The translations under genes were made by a program, and so were the position numbers. A model generated the notes under the pieces. The model was not told the origin of the DNA and ran no database searches. It saw only the letters and a program-made list of their open reading frames with translations. A DNA stretch of 64,000 bases from Palsa-504 sp963705835 (GTDB taxonomy: Bacteria; Actinomycetota; Actinomycetes; Streptosporangiales; Streptosporangiaceae), in NCBI GenBank assembly GCA_963705835.1, contig CAVPLC010000034.1:13005-77004 (forward strand), read 5' to 3'. The stretch's first letter is position 1, and each line of letters begins with the position of its first letter. Shown one piece after another: positions 1 through 8,112 of the stretch.

Positions 1-217
1 CGGTGTCGCCTGTGCCCTGCTGCTGCCCGGCCTGATCGGCTCGTCCATCGACCTGTCCGCCTTCACCGGGACCAGCGCACCCGTACAGTTCCAGCCGGAC
101 GCGCCCGCGCTCGGGCTGCCCGCCGCCGCCGCGCTGGTGCTGGCCCTGGCCGCCCTGGTCGCGGAGACAAGGGTGCTGCGCCGTCGCGGTATCACCGAGA
201 TGCTCCGGGCATACTAG
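1..217 (+). CDS. FtsX-like ABC transporter permease, C-terminal end (partial)
   Basis: The reading frame is open from the window edge to TAG at 215-217 and encodes about 71 residues. It has a hydrophobic stretch, a short polar loop, a second Ala/Leu-rich membrane segment (about residues 44-60) and a basic tail with RVLRRRG. That is how the last membrane helix of FtsX/MacB permeases ends. It lies 19 bases before two LolD-type ATPases, the usual partners. The family assignment rests on this context and the tail, because most of the protein is outside the window. Confidence 0.6.
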   Translation, partial: GVACALLLPGLIGSSIDLSAFTGTSAPVQFQPDAPALGLPAAAALVLALAALVAETRVLRRRGITEMLRAY

Positions 218-236
218 AAGCTAAGGAGTGACCGAC

Positions 237-1208
237 ATGACCTCCAGCCTCGCGGATCTGGGCGCGGAATCATCCCGCCAGCACCGGGACTTCGGCGCGG
301 GCTACCTGATCGTGTGCGACCGGCTGGTGCGCATCTACGTCGCGGCGGGCATCGAGGTGCAGGCCCTGCAGGGGCTCGACCTGCTGGTCGAGGAGGGCGA
401 GATCGTCGCGCTGGTCGGCGCGTCGGGCAGCGGCAAGTCCACCTTGATGAACATCCTGGCCGGGCTGGACGCGCCCACCGCGGGCTCGGTGCGGGTGGCG
501 GGCAACGACCTCGCGGCGATGAGCGCGCGGCACCGGCTGGCCTACCGGCGCCGGGTGGTCGGGTTCGTCTGGCAGCAGACCTCACGCAACCTGCTCCCCT
601 ACCTGACCGCGCAGCAGAACGTCGAGCTGCCGATGCGGCTGGCCGGCACCCGCGCCAGGACCCGCCGCGAGCGCTCCTCCGAGCTGCTGGAACTGCTCGG
701 CCTCGGCGACTGCCTGCACCGCAGGCCGGACCAGATGTCCGGTGGTGAGCAGCAGCGGGCCGCCATCGCGGTGGCGCTCACCAACGAGCCCAAGGTGCTG
801 CTGGCCGACGAGCCCACCGGCGAGCTGGACTCGGTCACCGCGGCCGAGGTGTTCAGCGCGCTGCAGAAGGCCAACGTCGAGCTCGGCGTGACCGTGCTGA
901 TCGTCACGCACGACCCGGCGGTATCGGGGGTGGTCCGCCGGACCGTCGCGATCAGGGACGGCCGGACCAGCACCGAGACGCACCGCGACACGACGGCCGG
1001 CGACGACGGGCAGGTGGTGCCGCACGCGGTCGAGTTCGCGGTGCTGGACCGGGCCGGACGGCTGCAGCTGCCGCGCGAGATGACCGAACCGCTCGGCATG
1101 CGCGACCTGGTGCGGCTGGAGTCCGAGCCTGACCATATCGGCGTCTGGCCGGACCTGCGACGATCCCGGAATCCCAAGAGCGCGGAAGACCCGGAGGAGT
1201 CCTGGTGA
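237..1208 (+). CDS. ABC transporter ATP-binding protein (LolD/MacB type)
   Basis: Cytoplasmic ATPase of an FtsX-type ABC transporter that would power a lipoprotein, peptide or drug export machine. Walker A GASGSGKST lies near residue 60, the Q-loop in FVWQQ, the signature MSGGEQQR, Walker B VLLADEPTGELD and the switch His in VTHDP. After about residue 245 there is an unusual extension of roughly 75 residues that is not part of the core fold. I chose ATG 237 because AAGGAG at 222-227 sits 9 nt upstream; a GTG at 228 is in frame but touches that site. The stop overlaps the next gene by 4 nt, so the two ATPases are probably translationally coupled. Confidence 0.9.
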   Translation: MTSSLADLGAESSRQHRDFGAGYLIVCDRLVRIYVAAGIEVQALQGLDLLVEEGEIVALVGASGSGKSTLMNILAGLDAPTAGSVRVAGNDLAAMSARHRLAYRRRVVGFVWQQTSRNLLPYLTAQQNVELPMRLAGTRARTRRERSSELLELLGLGDCLHRRPDQMSGGEQQRAAIAVALTNEPKVLLADEPTGELDSVTAAEVFSALQKANVELGVTVLIVTHDPAVSGVVRRTVAIRDGRTSTETHRDTTAGDDGQVVPHAVEFAVLDRAGRLQLPREMTEPLGMRDLVRLESEPDHIGVWPDLRRSRNPKSAEDPEESW

Positions 1209-2026
1209 CCACGATGACGGACATGGTGGCCGTCGAGGGCGTGCGCCGGACGTTCGGCAGCGGTCGCACCGCCACCTACGCCCTGCGCGGCGTCTCCTTC
1301 ACCGTGCCGGCCGGCCAGCTGGTGGCGCTGCGGGGCAGGTCGGGGTCGGGGAAGACGACGCTGCTCAACATCGTCGGCGGGCTGGACATGCCGGACGACG
1401 GCCGGGTCCGGGTCGGCGACAGCGAGGTGACCGCCATGTCCGAGCACGAGCGGATGCGGCTGCGCCGGACGTCGGTGGCGTTCATCTTCCAGTCGTTCGG
1501 CCTCATCCCGATCCTGTCGGCCGCGGAGAACGTGGGCGTGCCGCTGCGCATCGCCGGCCTGGCCCCGAAGGAACGGGAGGAACGCGTCCGGCTCATGCTC
1601 GACATCGTCGGCCTGGGCGAGCACACCAAGCAGCGTCCCGGTGAGCTGTCCGGCGGCCAGCAGCAGCGGGTGGCGATCGCCCGGGCGCTGGCCGGCAGCC
1701 CGCAGCTGCTGCTCGCCGACGAGCCCACCGGCCAGCTCGATTCCGAGACGGGCAAGCAGATCATGCGGCTGCTGCACACCGTCGTGGAATCCGAGGGCGT
1801 GACCGCGCTGGTCGCCACCCACGACCCGAACCTCATCAGCATCGCCGATTCGGTCCTTGAACTTGAGGACGGGCAGATCAAGGGCAGCTTACGCGGGGTT
1901 CCCTGGGGCAGCGGGTTCCTCAGCACGCTGTACACACTGGCCCCGCCAGCCCCTCGCATCACAAACTGGGTGGCCGGCGTAGTCAATGGTTGTCACCCTC
2001 TACCGCCTCTTTGGGGTAGGGAGTGA
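1205..2026 (+). CDS. ABC transporter ATP-binding protein (LolD/MacB type), second copy
   Basis: Second ATPase of the same transporter operon. Walker A GRSGSGKTT, Q-loop IFQSFG, signature LSGGQQQR, Walker B LLLADEPTGQLD and switch VATHDP are all intact, so it should hydrolyse ATP. The GTG start overlaps the previous stop (GTGA) and is preceded by GGAGGAG. The LolD core ends near LELEDGQIKG; the last 45 or so residues (Pro/Gly-rich) do not look like the family and may be an out-of-family tail left by loss of an earlier stop. Two consecutive ATPases with one FtsX protein is common in actinomycetes. Confidence 0.88.
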   Translation: MTTMTDMVAVEGVRRTFGSGRTATYALRGVSFTVPAGQLVALRGRSGSGKTTLLNIVGGLDMPDDGRVRVGDSEVTAMSEHERMRLRRTSVAFIFQSFGLIPILSAAENVGVPLRIAGLAPKEREERVRLMLDIVGLGEHTKQRPGELSGGQQQRVAIARALAGSPQLLLADEPTGQLDSETGKQIMRLLHTVVESEGVTALVATHDPNLISIADSVLELEDGQIKGSLRGVPWGSGFLSTLYTLAPPAPRITNWVAGVVNGCHPLPPLWGRE

Positions 2027-2101
2027 CTCTCATTGGTTGCCGACAAGCCCCACGGCCGGTACGGAGGGCGGCGGGATGGCGCCGGATGAGGCGGGCGGGG
2101 T

Positions 2102-3001
2102 TTAAGCGACGGGGGTGCCGGTGGTGGCGGTCAGGTCGGCGAACAGGGTGATGAGGCGCTTGGTTACCGGGCCGGGGGTGCCGTCGCCGATGGCGCGGCC
2201 GTCGACGCGGACGACGGGGACGAGGCCGCCCATGGTGCCGGTCACGAACGCCTCCTCGGCCGTGTAGAGCTTGGGCAGCGTGTAGTCGCCGGTCTCGCAG
2301 GCGATGCCGTCCGCGGCGGCCAGGTCCAGGACGGCGGCCCGGGTGATGCCCTCCGGGCAGGACACCGTGGTCGGCGTGGCCAGCGTCCCGCCGCTGACCA
2401 TGAAGATGTGCGTGGCGTTGGTCTCGGCGATGAAGCCGCGGTGGTCGAGCATCACCGCGTCGTCCGCGCCGGCCACGTTGGCCTCGATCTTGGCCAGGAT
2501 GGAGGGCAGCAGGTTGTTGTGGTGGATCTTGGGGTCGAGGCAGTCCGGGGCCGGGCGGCGCACGCTGGCGGTGACCAGGGTGATGCCGGACTCGTCGTAG
2601 ACCGGATCCTTGTACTCCGCGAGCACGATCAGGGTCGGCCCGGCCTGGTTGAGCCGCGGGTCCATGCCGGAGGTGATCTTCACGCCGCGGGTCAGGGTGA
2701 GCCTGACGTGCACGCCGTCCCGCATGCCGTTCGCGGCGATCGTGCGCCTGACCTGCTCGGTCATCTCCTCGGCGGAGGGGATCTGGTCGAACGCCAGCGC
2801 CTTGGCCGAGGCCCGCAGCCGGGCCAGGTGCTCCGGCAGCCGGAAGATCTTCCCGTGGTAGAGCCGCAGCCCTTCCCAGACGGCGTCCCCGCCCTGGACC
2901 GAGGAGTCGAACGGGCTCACCAGCGCCCGGTCACGGTGCGTGAGCTTGCCGCCGACGCTGACGATGAGGTCACGGTTGCGCTCATCGAAGGCCTGCAGCA
3001 T
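2102..3001 (-). CDS. PLP fold-type IV aminotransferase (IlvE/DAAT-like)
   Basis: A class IV aminotransferase of 299 residues that transfers the amino group of a branched-chain or D-amino acid, using PLP. Family marks are the probable Schiff-base lysine in DPKIHHNNL, the block LAKIEANVAGADDAVML, and the cofactor-binding ETNATHIFMV. ATG 3001 is chosen because GGGAGGT lies about 6 nt upstream on the minus strand; further upstream the frame runs into the sulfotransferase gene. It overlaps the 3' end of that gene by 20 nt and closes a three-gene operon starting with mscR. In related actinomycetes a sulfotransferase-like gene beside this aminotransferase is common. The substrate is not predictable from sequence alone. 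Confidence 0.85.
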   Translation of the reverse strand: MLQAFDERNRDLIVSVGGKLTHRDRALVSPFDSSVQGGDAVWEGLRLYHGKIFRLPEHLARLRASAKALAFDQIPSAEEMTEQVRRTIAANGMRDGVHVRLTLTRGVKITSGMDPRLNQAGPTLIVLAEYKDPVYDESGITLVTASVRRPAPDCLDPKIHHNNLLPSILAKIEANVAGADDAVMLDHRGFIAETNATHIFMVSGGTLATPTTVSCPEGITRAAVLDLAAADGIACETGDYTLPKLYTAEEAFVTGTMGGLVPVVRVDGRAIGDGTPGPVTKRLITLFADLTATTGTPVA

Positions 3002-3756
3002 TGTGACCTCCCTGGACGGCGATTCGGTACCGATGCAGCCGGGAGAAGTACGGCATGCAACGGTCGGCGAGGGGCTCCAGGCGGGCGGGAAGCGGCTCGG
3101 CCGGAGGGCTGGTAGGCGGCGAACCCGGTCGAGGCCCGCACGCTGTCGTACCAGTACGGCGCCCACACCCCGTCGCTGTCCCGCAGGCCCGGGGGCCAGG
3201 CCAGCATCCGGCCGTCGAAGGGGACGCCGAGCGCGTGGCACAGCGCACGCAGGATGCCCTCGGGGTCGGCGAGCAGGTCACGGGAGTCCACCACGGGGCC
3301 GCCGAACGTCTCGAAGATCTCCGCCTGCTGGGCCAGGCCCAGGTCGGCCACTGTCGGCTCGGTCCGCACCCGGGCGTAGGAGGCGAGCAGCTCGCGCGGG
3401 TCCCTGATCAGGTGCGCGTGCCGCAGCCCGGCCAGCGCGGCCCGGTCCACCTCGGGCAGCAGGTGATGGGTCATGTGCTTGGCGTAGCTGATCGTCGCGC
3501 CGGGCGGCAGCGGGGCGCCGGTAAGCCGGGCCAGCACCACCCGCCAGTCCGTGGGCTGGCTCGCGATCACCGCGTCCCGCCCGGGATGGTCGATGCCGGT
3601 GCGGTCCAGGTAGAAGGCGTAGAGCGGCTCGTCGCTGACCACCGTGTCGGGCCGGTTCTCCCAGGCCCTCATCAGCGCCGTGGACACGGTCCGCGGCCCC
3701 GACCACATCGCGATGCGGGCGGGGCCGCCGCCGGTCCCGGGAACCGGGCCGGTCAC
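2982..3756 (-). pseudogene. Sulfotransferase-like protein, frameshifted near its C-terminus
   Basis: The N-terminal 215 or so residues read as a PAPS-type sulfotransferase-like protein: the phosphate-binding loop WSGPRTVSTALMRAW, YAKHMTHH, and HLIRDPRELLASYARV. After STGFAAYQP the frame becomes meaningless, while the next frame carries the expected ending AEPLPARLEPLADRCMPYF to TGA at 2982-2984. Removing one base from the three-base run at 3106-3108 (GGG on the plus strand) gives a continuous protein of about 257 residues. The GTG start overlaps the mscR stop by 4 nt and the tail overlaps the aminotransferase start. This is either a real frameshift or a homopolymer sequencing error. Confidence 0.8.
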
Positions 3757-4838
3757 AGGGTCACGACGCTGCGCAGCACCTCACCCCGGCTCATCTTGGC
3801 GAAGGCCTCTTCCACCTGGTCCAGCCCGATGGTTTCCGACACGAACTTGTCCAGCGGCAGGCGGCCGGACAGGTGCAGGTCCACCAGCATGGGGAAGTCG
3901 CGGCTGGGCAGGCAGTCCCCGTACCAGGACGACTTGAGCGCCCCGCCGCGGCCGAACACGTCGAGCAGCGGCAGGTCCAGCCGCATCTCCGGGGTCGGGA
4001 CGCCGACCAGCACCACCGTGCCGGCCAGGTCGCGAGCGTAGAACGCCTGCTGGTAGGTTTCCGGCCGGCCGATCGCCTCGATCACCACGTCCGCTCCGTT
4101 TCCTCCGGTCAGCTCCCTGATCCGTTCGACCGGGTCGGCGGTGCGCGAGTTGATCACGTCGGTGGCGCCGAACTCGCGGGCCCACTCCAGCTTCCGGTCG
4201 TCCACGTCGACCGCGATGATCGTCCTCGCCCCGGCCAGCCGCGCGCCGAGGATGGCGCCGTCGCCCACGCCGCCGCAGCCGATCACGGCCACGCTGTCGC
4301 CCCTGGTCACCCCGCCGGTGTTGAGCGCCGCGCCGAGGCCGGCCATCACGCCGCAGCCGAGCAGCCCCGCGGTGGCGGCGCCGACGGCCGGATTGACCTT
4401 GGTGCACTGACCGGAGGCGACCAGCGTCTTTTCCGCGAACGCGCCGATGCCGAGCGCCGGGGACAGCACCGTGCCGTCCTCCAGCGTCATCTTCTGGCTC
4501 GCGTTGTGGGTGCTGAAGCAGTACCACGGCCTGCCGCGGCTGCAGGCCCGGCAGCGTCCGCACACGGCGCGCCAGTTGAGGATGACGAAGTCGCCGGGTG
4601 CCACGTCGGTCACGTCCGGGCCGACGGCCTCGACCACGCCCGCCGCCTCGTGCCCGAGCAGGTAGGGGAAGTCGTCCCCGATGCCGCCCTCCTTGTAGTG
4701 CAGGTCGGTGTGACACACCCCGCACGCCTGCACCTGGACCAGCGCCTCGCCCGGCCCGGGCTCCGGAACGATAACCGTCGTGAGCTCCACCGGCTCGCCC
4801 TTGCCGCGCGCCACCACGCCCTGAACGCTGATCGTCAC
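3753..4838 (-). CDS. mscR: S-(hydroxymethyl)mycothiol dehydrogenase (mycothiol-dependent formaldehyde dehydrogenase)
   Basis: Zinc-dependent medium-chain alcohol dehydrogenase that oxidises the formaldehyde-mycothiol adduct with NAD and can reduce nitrosomycothiol. The catalytic zinc site is in QACGVCHTDLHY and GHEAAG; the structural zinc cysteines are in CGRCRACSRGRPWYC; the Rossmann motif is GCGGVGDGAI. The long near-invariant stretch ending in VFGRGGALKSSWYGDCLPS is typical of the mycothiol branch. GTG 4838 gives 361 residues, the family length, with GAGAAGG about 8 nt upstream; the open frame continues further without support. It marks the host as a mycothiol-producing actinomycete. First gene of a coupled operon. 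Confidence 0.95.
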   Translation of the reverse strand: MTISVQGVVARGKGEPVELTTVIVPEPGPGEALVQVQACGVCHTDLHYKEGGIGDDFPYLLGHEAAGVVEAVGPDVTDVAPGDFVILNWRAVCGRCRACSRGRPWYCFSTHNASQKMTLEDGTVLSPALGIGAFAEKTLVASGQCTKVNPAVGAATAGLLGCGVMAGLGAALNTGGVTRGDSVAVIGCGGVGDGAILGARLAGARTIIAVDVDDRKLEWAREFGATDVINSRTADPVERIRELTGGNGADVVIEAIGRPETYQQAFYARDLAGTVVLVGVPTPEMRLDLPLLDVFGRGGALKSSWYGDCLPSRDFPMLVDLHLSGRLPLDKFVSETIGLDQVEEAFAKMSRGEVLRSVVTL

Positions 4839-4968
4839 AGGTTTACCTTCTCTCTGAGGTCGTGTGCCACGCCCCATCATCCCCGCTGGCCCGCACGCGC
4901 GGAAGATCGGCGTCCCGCTCTGAGAGAATTGCACCGGTAACGGCCCGGGGATGCCCGAAGGAGAGACG

Positions 4969-5619
4969 ATGGCTCACAAACAGCGGATCAGCTACCTGCC
5001 GCTGGAGGCGATGGACGACGACATGCGGGCAGAGATGGAGCGCTGCCAGCGGGAGGGTACCCCGCGGCCGGAGAGCTCGGCCGTGCGCGCGCACGCGCCA
5101 GGGTGCTTCTGGGCCTTCGCGCGGTCGTGGGAAGCGATCTTCCGCAACGGCGTATGCGATCACGCCGTCAAGGAGCTGTGCCGCGTCTACGTGTCACGCT
5201 CTGTGAAGTGCGAGTACTGCGGCAACCAGCGATCGGAGAAGGCCAGGGCGCACGGCCTCAGCGAGGGGCAGTACGACGACCTGCTCAACTTCGAGACCTC
5301 GGAAAGGCTGGGCGACCGCGAGAAGGCCGCGCTGGCGTACGCGGAGGCGATCACGTGGCGGCTGGAGGCCGACGACGCGCTGTGGGAACGCCTCCACCAG
5401 CATTTCTCCGAACCTGAGCTGGTCGAGCTCGGCTGCTTTATCGCCCTCACGATGGGCCAGCAGAGCTGGCTGCGGCTGCTCAACATCGAGCATCATGAGG
5501 TGCTGCCCGGGACCTCCGCCTCGATGGCCCCGGGCTTTGGCACGGCATCCGAACTCGCCACGTCCAAGGCCGCCGAGGACTACTGGGCGCGCACGGCGGC
5601 CACGCCGAGCCAGAGCTGA
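4969..5619 (+). CDS. Carboxymuconolactone decarboxylase / AhpD-like family protein
   Basis: Small helical protein of 216 residues with the AhpD-type CxxC pair in SVKCEYCGNQRS near residue 82, followed by a helix with an acidic/His pattern (RLHQHFSEPELVELGC). AhpD-like proteins are redox-active peroxidase partners or decarboxylase-like enzymes; the actual substrate is unknown. ATG 4969 follows GAAGGAGAG with good spacing and opens MAHKQRISY; an earlier ATG at 4951 would put the ribosome site inside the gene. It is divergent from mscR with about 130 bases between, so the two could share a control region, possibly for aldehyde or redox stress. Confidence 0.85.
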   Translation: MAHKQRISYLPLEAMDDDMRAEMERCQREGTPRPESSAVRAHAPGCFWAFARSWEAIFRNGVCDHAVKELCRVYVSRSVKCEYCGNQRSEKARAHGLSEGQYDDLLNFETSERLGDREKAALAYAEAITWRLEADDALWERLHQHFSEPELVELGCFIALTMGQQSWLRLLNIEHHEVLPGTSASMAPGFGTASELATSKAAEDYWARTAATPSQS

Positions 5620-5646
5620 GCCGGCCGGACAGCGGCTGACTCCGGA

Positions 5647-6537
5647 TCAGCTGAGCCGGTACTCGCCGCGGGCCACGATCACCGCGGAGCCGCCGACCAG
5701 CACCCGCTCCACCTTGTCCGCCGAACCCTCGGCCCGCGCGTACAGCCGCGACGGCCTGCGGATCTCCTCGCCCTGCCTGATCTCGATCTCGTCGCCGAAG
5801 CCGATCCGCCCGTGCCGGGCCAGGTGCACCGCGAGCGGTCCGGCCGCCGAGCCGGTGGCCGGGTCCTCCTGGACCCCGTGGTACGGCGCGAACATCCGGG
5901 TCTTCCAGGCCAGGCCGCGGCCGGCGAAGGCGTTCGCGCCGATCGCCAGCTCAAAGAGCACCCGCTGGTCGGGCTGGAGCGCGGCGACCTCGGCCTCGCT
6001 GGCCAGCTCGACGTAAACGTGCCTGGGCCCGTTGCGGTAGGCCTCGACCGGCAGCCCGGATCGCGGCACGCCCAGCGCGGCCAGCAGCGTCTCGGCGTGC
6101 TCGTACGGCTCGGGAACCGGGATGGGCTGCTCCATCCGCCCGAACGTGATCCGGTCCCCGGTCCGCTCCAGCTCGACGGGTACCGGCCCGGCCCCGGTTT
6201 CCAGGGTCACCCTCTCGGCGCCCAGGGCCTCGCCGAGCGCGAACGCCGAGCCGAGCACCGGATGCCCGGCGAAGGGCAGCTCGCCGGCCGGGGTGAAGAT
6301 CCTGACCCGGACGTCGCCGCCGTGTTCGGCCGGCAGGAAGAACACCGTCTCCGACAGGTTCAGCTCCCTGGCCGTCCGCAGCATGAGGTCGCCGTCCAGG
6401 CCGCGTCCGTCGGGGAACACGCCGAGCTGGTTGCCCTCGAGCGGGGTCGTGGTGAAGACGTCGGCGATGAGGTAACGGCGCCAGCCCGCCGCCTGCTCGT
6501 CCGCCCACAGGTCGCCGGTTCCTGCTGTATCTGCCAC
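5647..6537 (-). CDS. PhzF family isomerase/epimerase-like protein
   Basis: PhzF-fold protein (diaminopimelate-epimerase-like). The conserved catalytic glutamate is in NLSETVFF near residue 62, FAGHPVLGSA forms the first domain motif and QEDPATGSAAGPLAVHL the second. These proteins isomerise small acids; most actinobacterial members have no known substrate, and nothing here suggests phenazine synthesis. The start used is GTG 6537; family proteins usually begin close to WRRYLIADVF, 18 residues later, where no good start exists. Another minus-strand frame coming from the HpnB-like gene stays open across this whole gene (see that entry). Confidence 0.88.
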   Translation of the reverse strand: MADTAGTGDLWADEQAAGWRRYLIADVFTTTPLEGNQLGVFPDGRGLDGDLMLRTARELNLSETVFFLPAEHGGDVRVRIFTPAGELPFAGHPVLGSAFALGEALGAERVTLETGAGPVPVELERTGDRITFGRMEQPIPVPEPYEHAETLLAALGVPRSGLPVEAYRNGPRHVYVELASEAEVAALQPDQRVLFELAIGANAFAGRGLAWKTRMFAPYHGVQEDPATGSAAGPLAVHLARHGRIGFGDEIEIRQGEEIRRPSRLYARAEGSADKVERVLVGGSAVIVARGEYRLS

Positions 6538-7756
6538 CCAGCAAGCGTAACCGGGCGCGGTCCGTCCGCCCCTTCCACTCCGCGCCGCGGCCGGCGTAAT
6601 GCCGCCGCGCGGAGTCGAGCGTCATCGCGGCGTACAGCATGGCGATCAGCGGCAGGCCCGGCGCGCGCAGCGGCGACAGCCGGTAGAGCCGGAGCAAGGG
6701 CAGGTAGGTGAGCGACATCAGGGCCCAGCCGGCCAGGCCCGCGCCGGCCGCGAGCGCGGCGGACCCCGTGCCGGCCCCGGCCGCGAGAGCGGCGAGCCCG
6801 GTGATCGCCCCGGCCGGCGGCAGCGCGTAGATGAACGCGAGCCCGGCGATGGTCCCGGCCAGCACCCAGGGAGAATACCGGAGCTGGAGATAGGCGGACC
6901 TGGCCACCATCTGCCACAGGTCGGCGAGCCCGGGGTACGGGCGCACGCTCACCACCGCGGTCGACAGGCCGAGCCAGCAGCGCCCGCGCTGGCCCTTGAT
7001 CACCCGGCCCAGGGCCACGTCGTCGATGCGGGCGCCGCTGATCGGCGCCAGGCCCCCGGATCTTTCCAGCGCGCCGGAGCGCACCAGCATGCAGCCGCCG
7101 GCCGCGGCCGCCGTGCGGGAGCGCGGCGAGTTCACCCGCGCGAACGGGTAGAGCTGGGCGAAGAAGTACACGAACGCGGGGACGATGACCCGCTCCCATC
7201 CGGTGGCCGTCCGCAGCAGCGCCATCTGGGAGACCAGATCCCGGTCGTCTCCCTCGGCGGCGCCGACCAGGGCCCGCAGCGCGCCCGCCTCCCAGGCGAT
7301 GTCGGCGTCGGTGAACAGCACGTACCCGGGCCCGCCGCCCCCCGCGGACGGTATCCCGGCCGCGGCGAGCCCCTGGGCCATGGCCCACACCTTCCCGGCC
7401 CAGCCGGGCCGGAGCGGCGCGCCCGCGACCACGCGCAGCGACCGCCCCGGCCGGCCGGACTCGGACCCGAGCTTTTCCGCGATCTCGGCGGTGCCGTCCG
7501 CGCTGCAGTCATCGACCAGGATGATCGTCAGCGCGCCCGGGTAGTCCTGGCCGAGCAGCGTGGGCAGCACGGCGGGCAGCATCGCGGCCTCGTTGCGGGC
7601 CGGGATGACCGCCACCACGTCCGGCCACCGGGCCGGCTCGCCCGTGACCGTGCGCGGCGGGAGCCGCTGGCTGGTCCGCCAGTACCCGCCGTGCCCGACG
7701 GCCAGGTAGCACCACACGGCCGCGGCCGCCGCGCACGCGATGCTCAACGCCAGCAT
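5951..7756 (-). CDS. Family 2 glycosyltransferase, HpnB-like (hopanoid-associated), with run-on C-terminus
   Basis: Residues 1-390 match the hopene-associated GT2 layout: an N-terminal membrane segment, VVAVIPARNEAAML, ILVDDCSADGTAE, the DxD-like FTDADIAWE, a GGCMLVR acceptor motif, GARIDDVALGR and QRGRCWLGLS, then C-terminal membrane helices ending HYAGRGAEWKGR. The protein should stop near there, but no stop occurs and the frame runs about 200 codons across the PhzF gene in another frame. None of the three forward frames has a stop in the join. Either a stop was lost by substitution, or the tail is never conserved. ATG 7756 has a weak AAAGG upstream. No squalene-hopene cyclase gene is in the window. 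Confidence 0.72.
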   Translation of the reverse strand: MLALSIACAAAAAVWCYLAVGHGGYWRTSQRLPPRTVTGEPARWPDVVAVIPARNEAAMLPAVLPTLLGQDYPGALTIILVDDCSADGTAEIAEKLGSESGRPGRSLRVVAGAPLRPGWAGKVWAMAQGLAAAGIPSAGGGGPGYVLFTDADIAWEAGALRALVGAAEGDDRDLVSQMALLRTATGWERVIVPAFVYFFAQLYPFARVNSPRSRTAAAAGGCMLVRSGALERSGGLAPISGARIDDVALGRVIKGQRGRCWLGLSTAVVSVRPYPGLADLWQMVARSAYLQLRYSPWVLAGTIAGLAFIYALPPAGAITGLAALAAGAGTGSAALAAGAGLAGWALMSLTYLPLLRLYRLSPLRAPGLPLIAMLYAAMTLDSARRHYAGRGAEWKGRTDRARLRLLGGRYSRNRRPVGGRAGGGLAPLPHRRRLHHDPARGQPARRVPRRTRPGRRPHAADGQGAEPVGDGVLPAGRTRRRRPGQDLHPGRRAALRRASGARLGVRARRGPGRREGDPGNRGRAGTRRAGADRGPDHVRADGAAHPGSRAVRARRDAAGRAGRAAIRAAGRGLPQRAQARLRRAGQRGRGRRAPARPAGAL

Positions 7757-7782
7757 CCCGGCAGCCTTTCACAGCCCGGGGG

Positions 7783-7961
7783 CTAGGCGACGCGGCGGTA
7801 GTCATCGTCCTGCTGACGCCGCGCGGGCAGGCGCGTCACGGCCGGCGCCGCGGCCAGGGCCGGCTCGGCGTCCGGGTGCCTGAGCACCAGCCACGCGGGA
7901 TGCCCGCCCACAGGGCGATGAACGGAACGGCCAGCAGGATGTTGATCCACAGCAGGGTCAT
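7783..7961 (-). pseudogene. Small membrane protein, frameshifted by one missing base
   Basis: Starts at ATG 7961 after a strong TAAGGAG. The first frame gives one membrane helix (MTLLWINILLAVPFIALW, then AGIP). One frame over, the sequence continues sensibly as WLVLRHPDAEPALAAAP and ends QQDDDYRRVA at TAG 7783-7785, a tail that resembles other actinobacterial short membrane proteins. The span is 179 bases, one short of a multiple of three; a base missing near 7892-7900 would restore about 59 residues. It lies 26 bases before the HpnB-like gene and is probably co-transcribed. Function unknown. Confidence 0.6.
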
Positions 7962-8112
7962 GGTGAGCTCCTTAGAGTCCATATCGGCTTTCAGGACCCA
8001 CGGTGCCCGACCCGGCTCTGAGTGCCCGCCGAACGGCCTCTGCCGCGGTTATGAATCTCAGGGCATCCTATGAACCGCCTCTGAAGCCGCCGTTCGGGCG
8101 GGCGTCGCGGTG

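Noticed and set aside
3055..4041. Long plus-strand frames opposite mscR and the sulfotransferase
   Set aside because: Composition is Arg/His/Gly/Gln-rich and no domain is visible; typical antisense open frames in GC-rich DNA.
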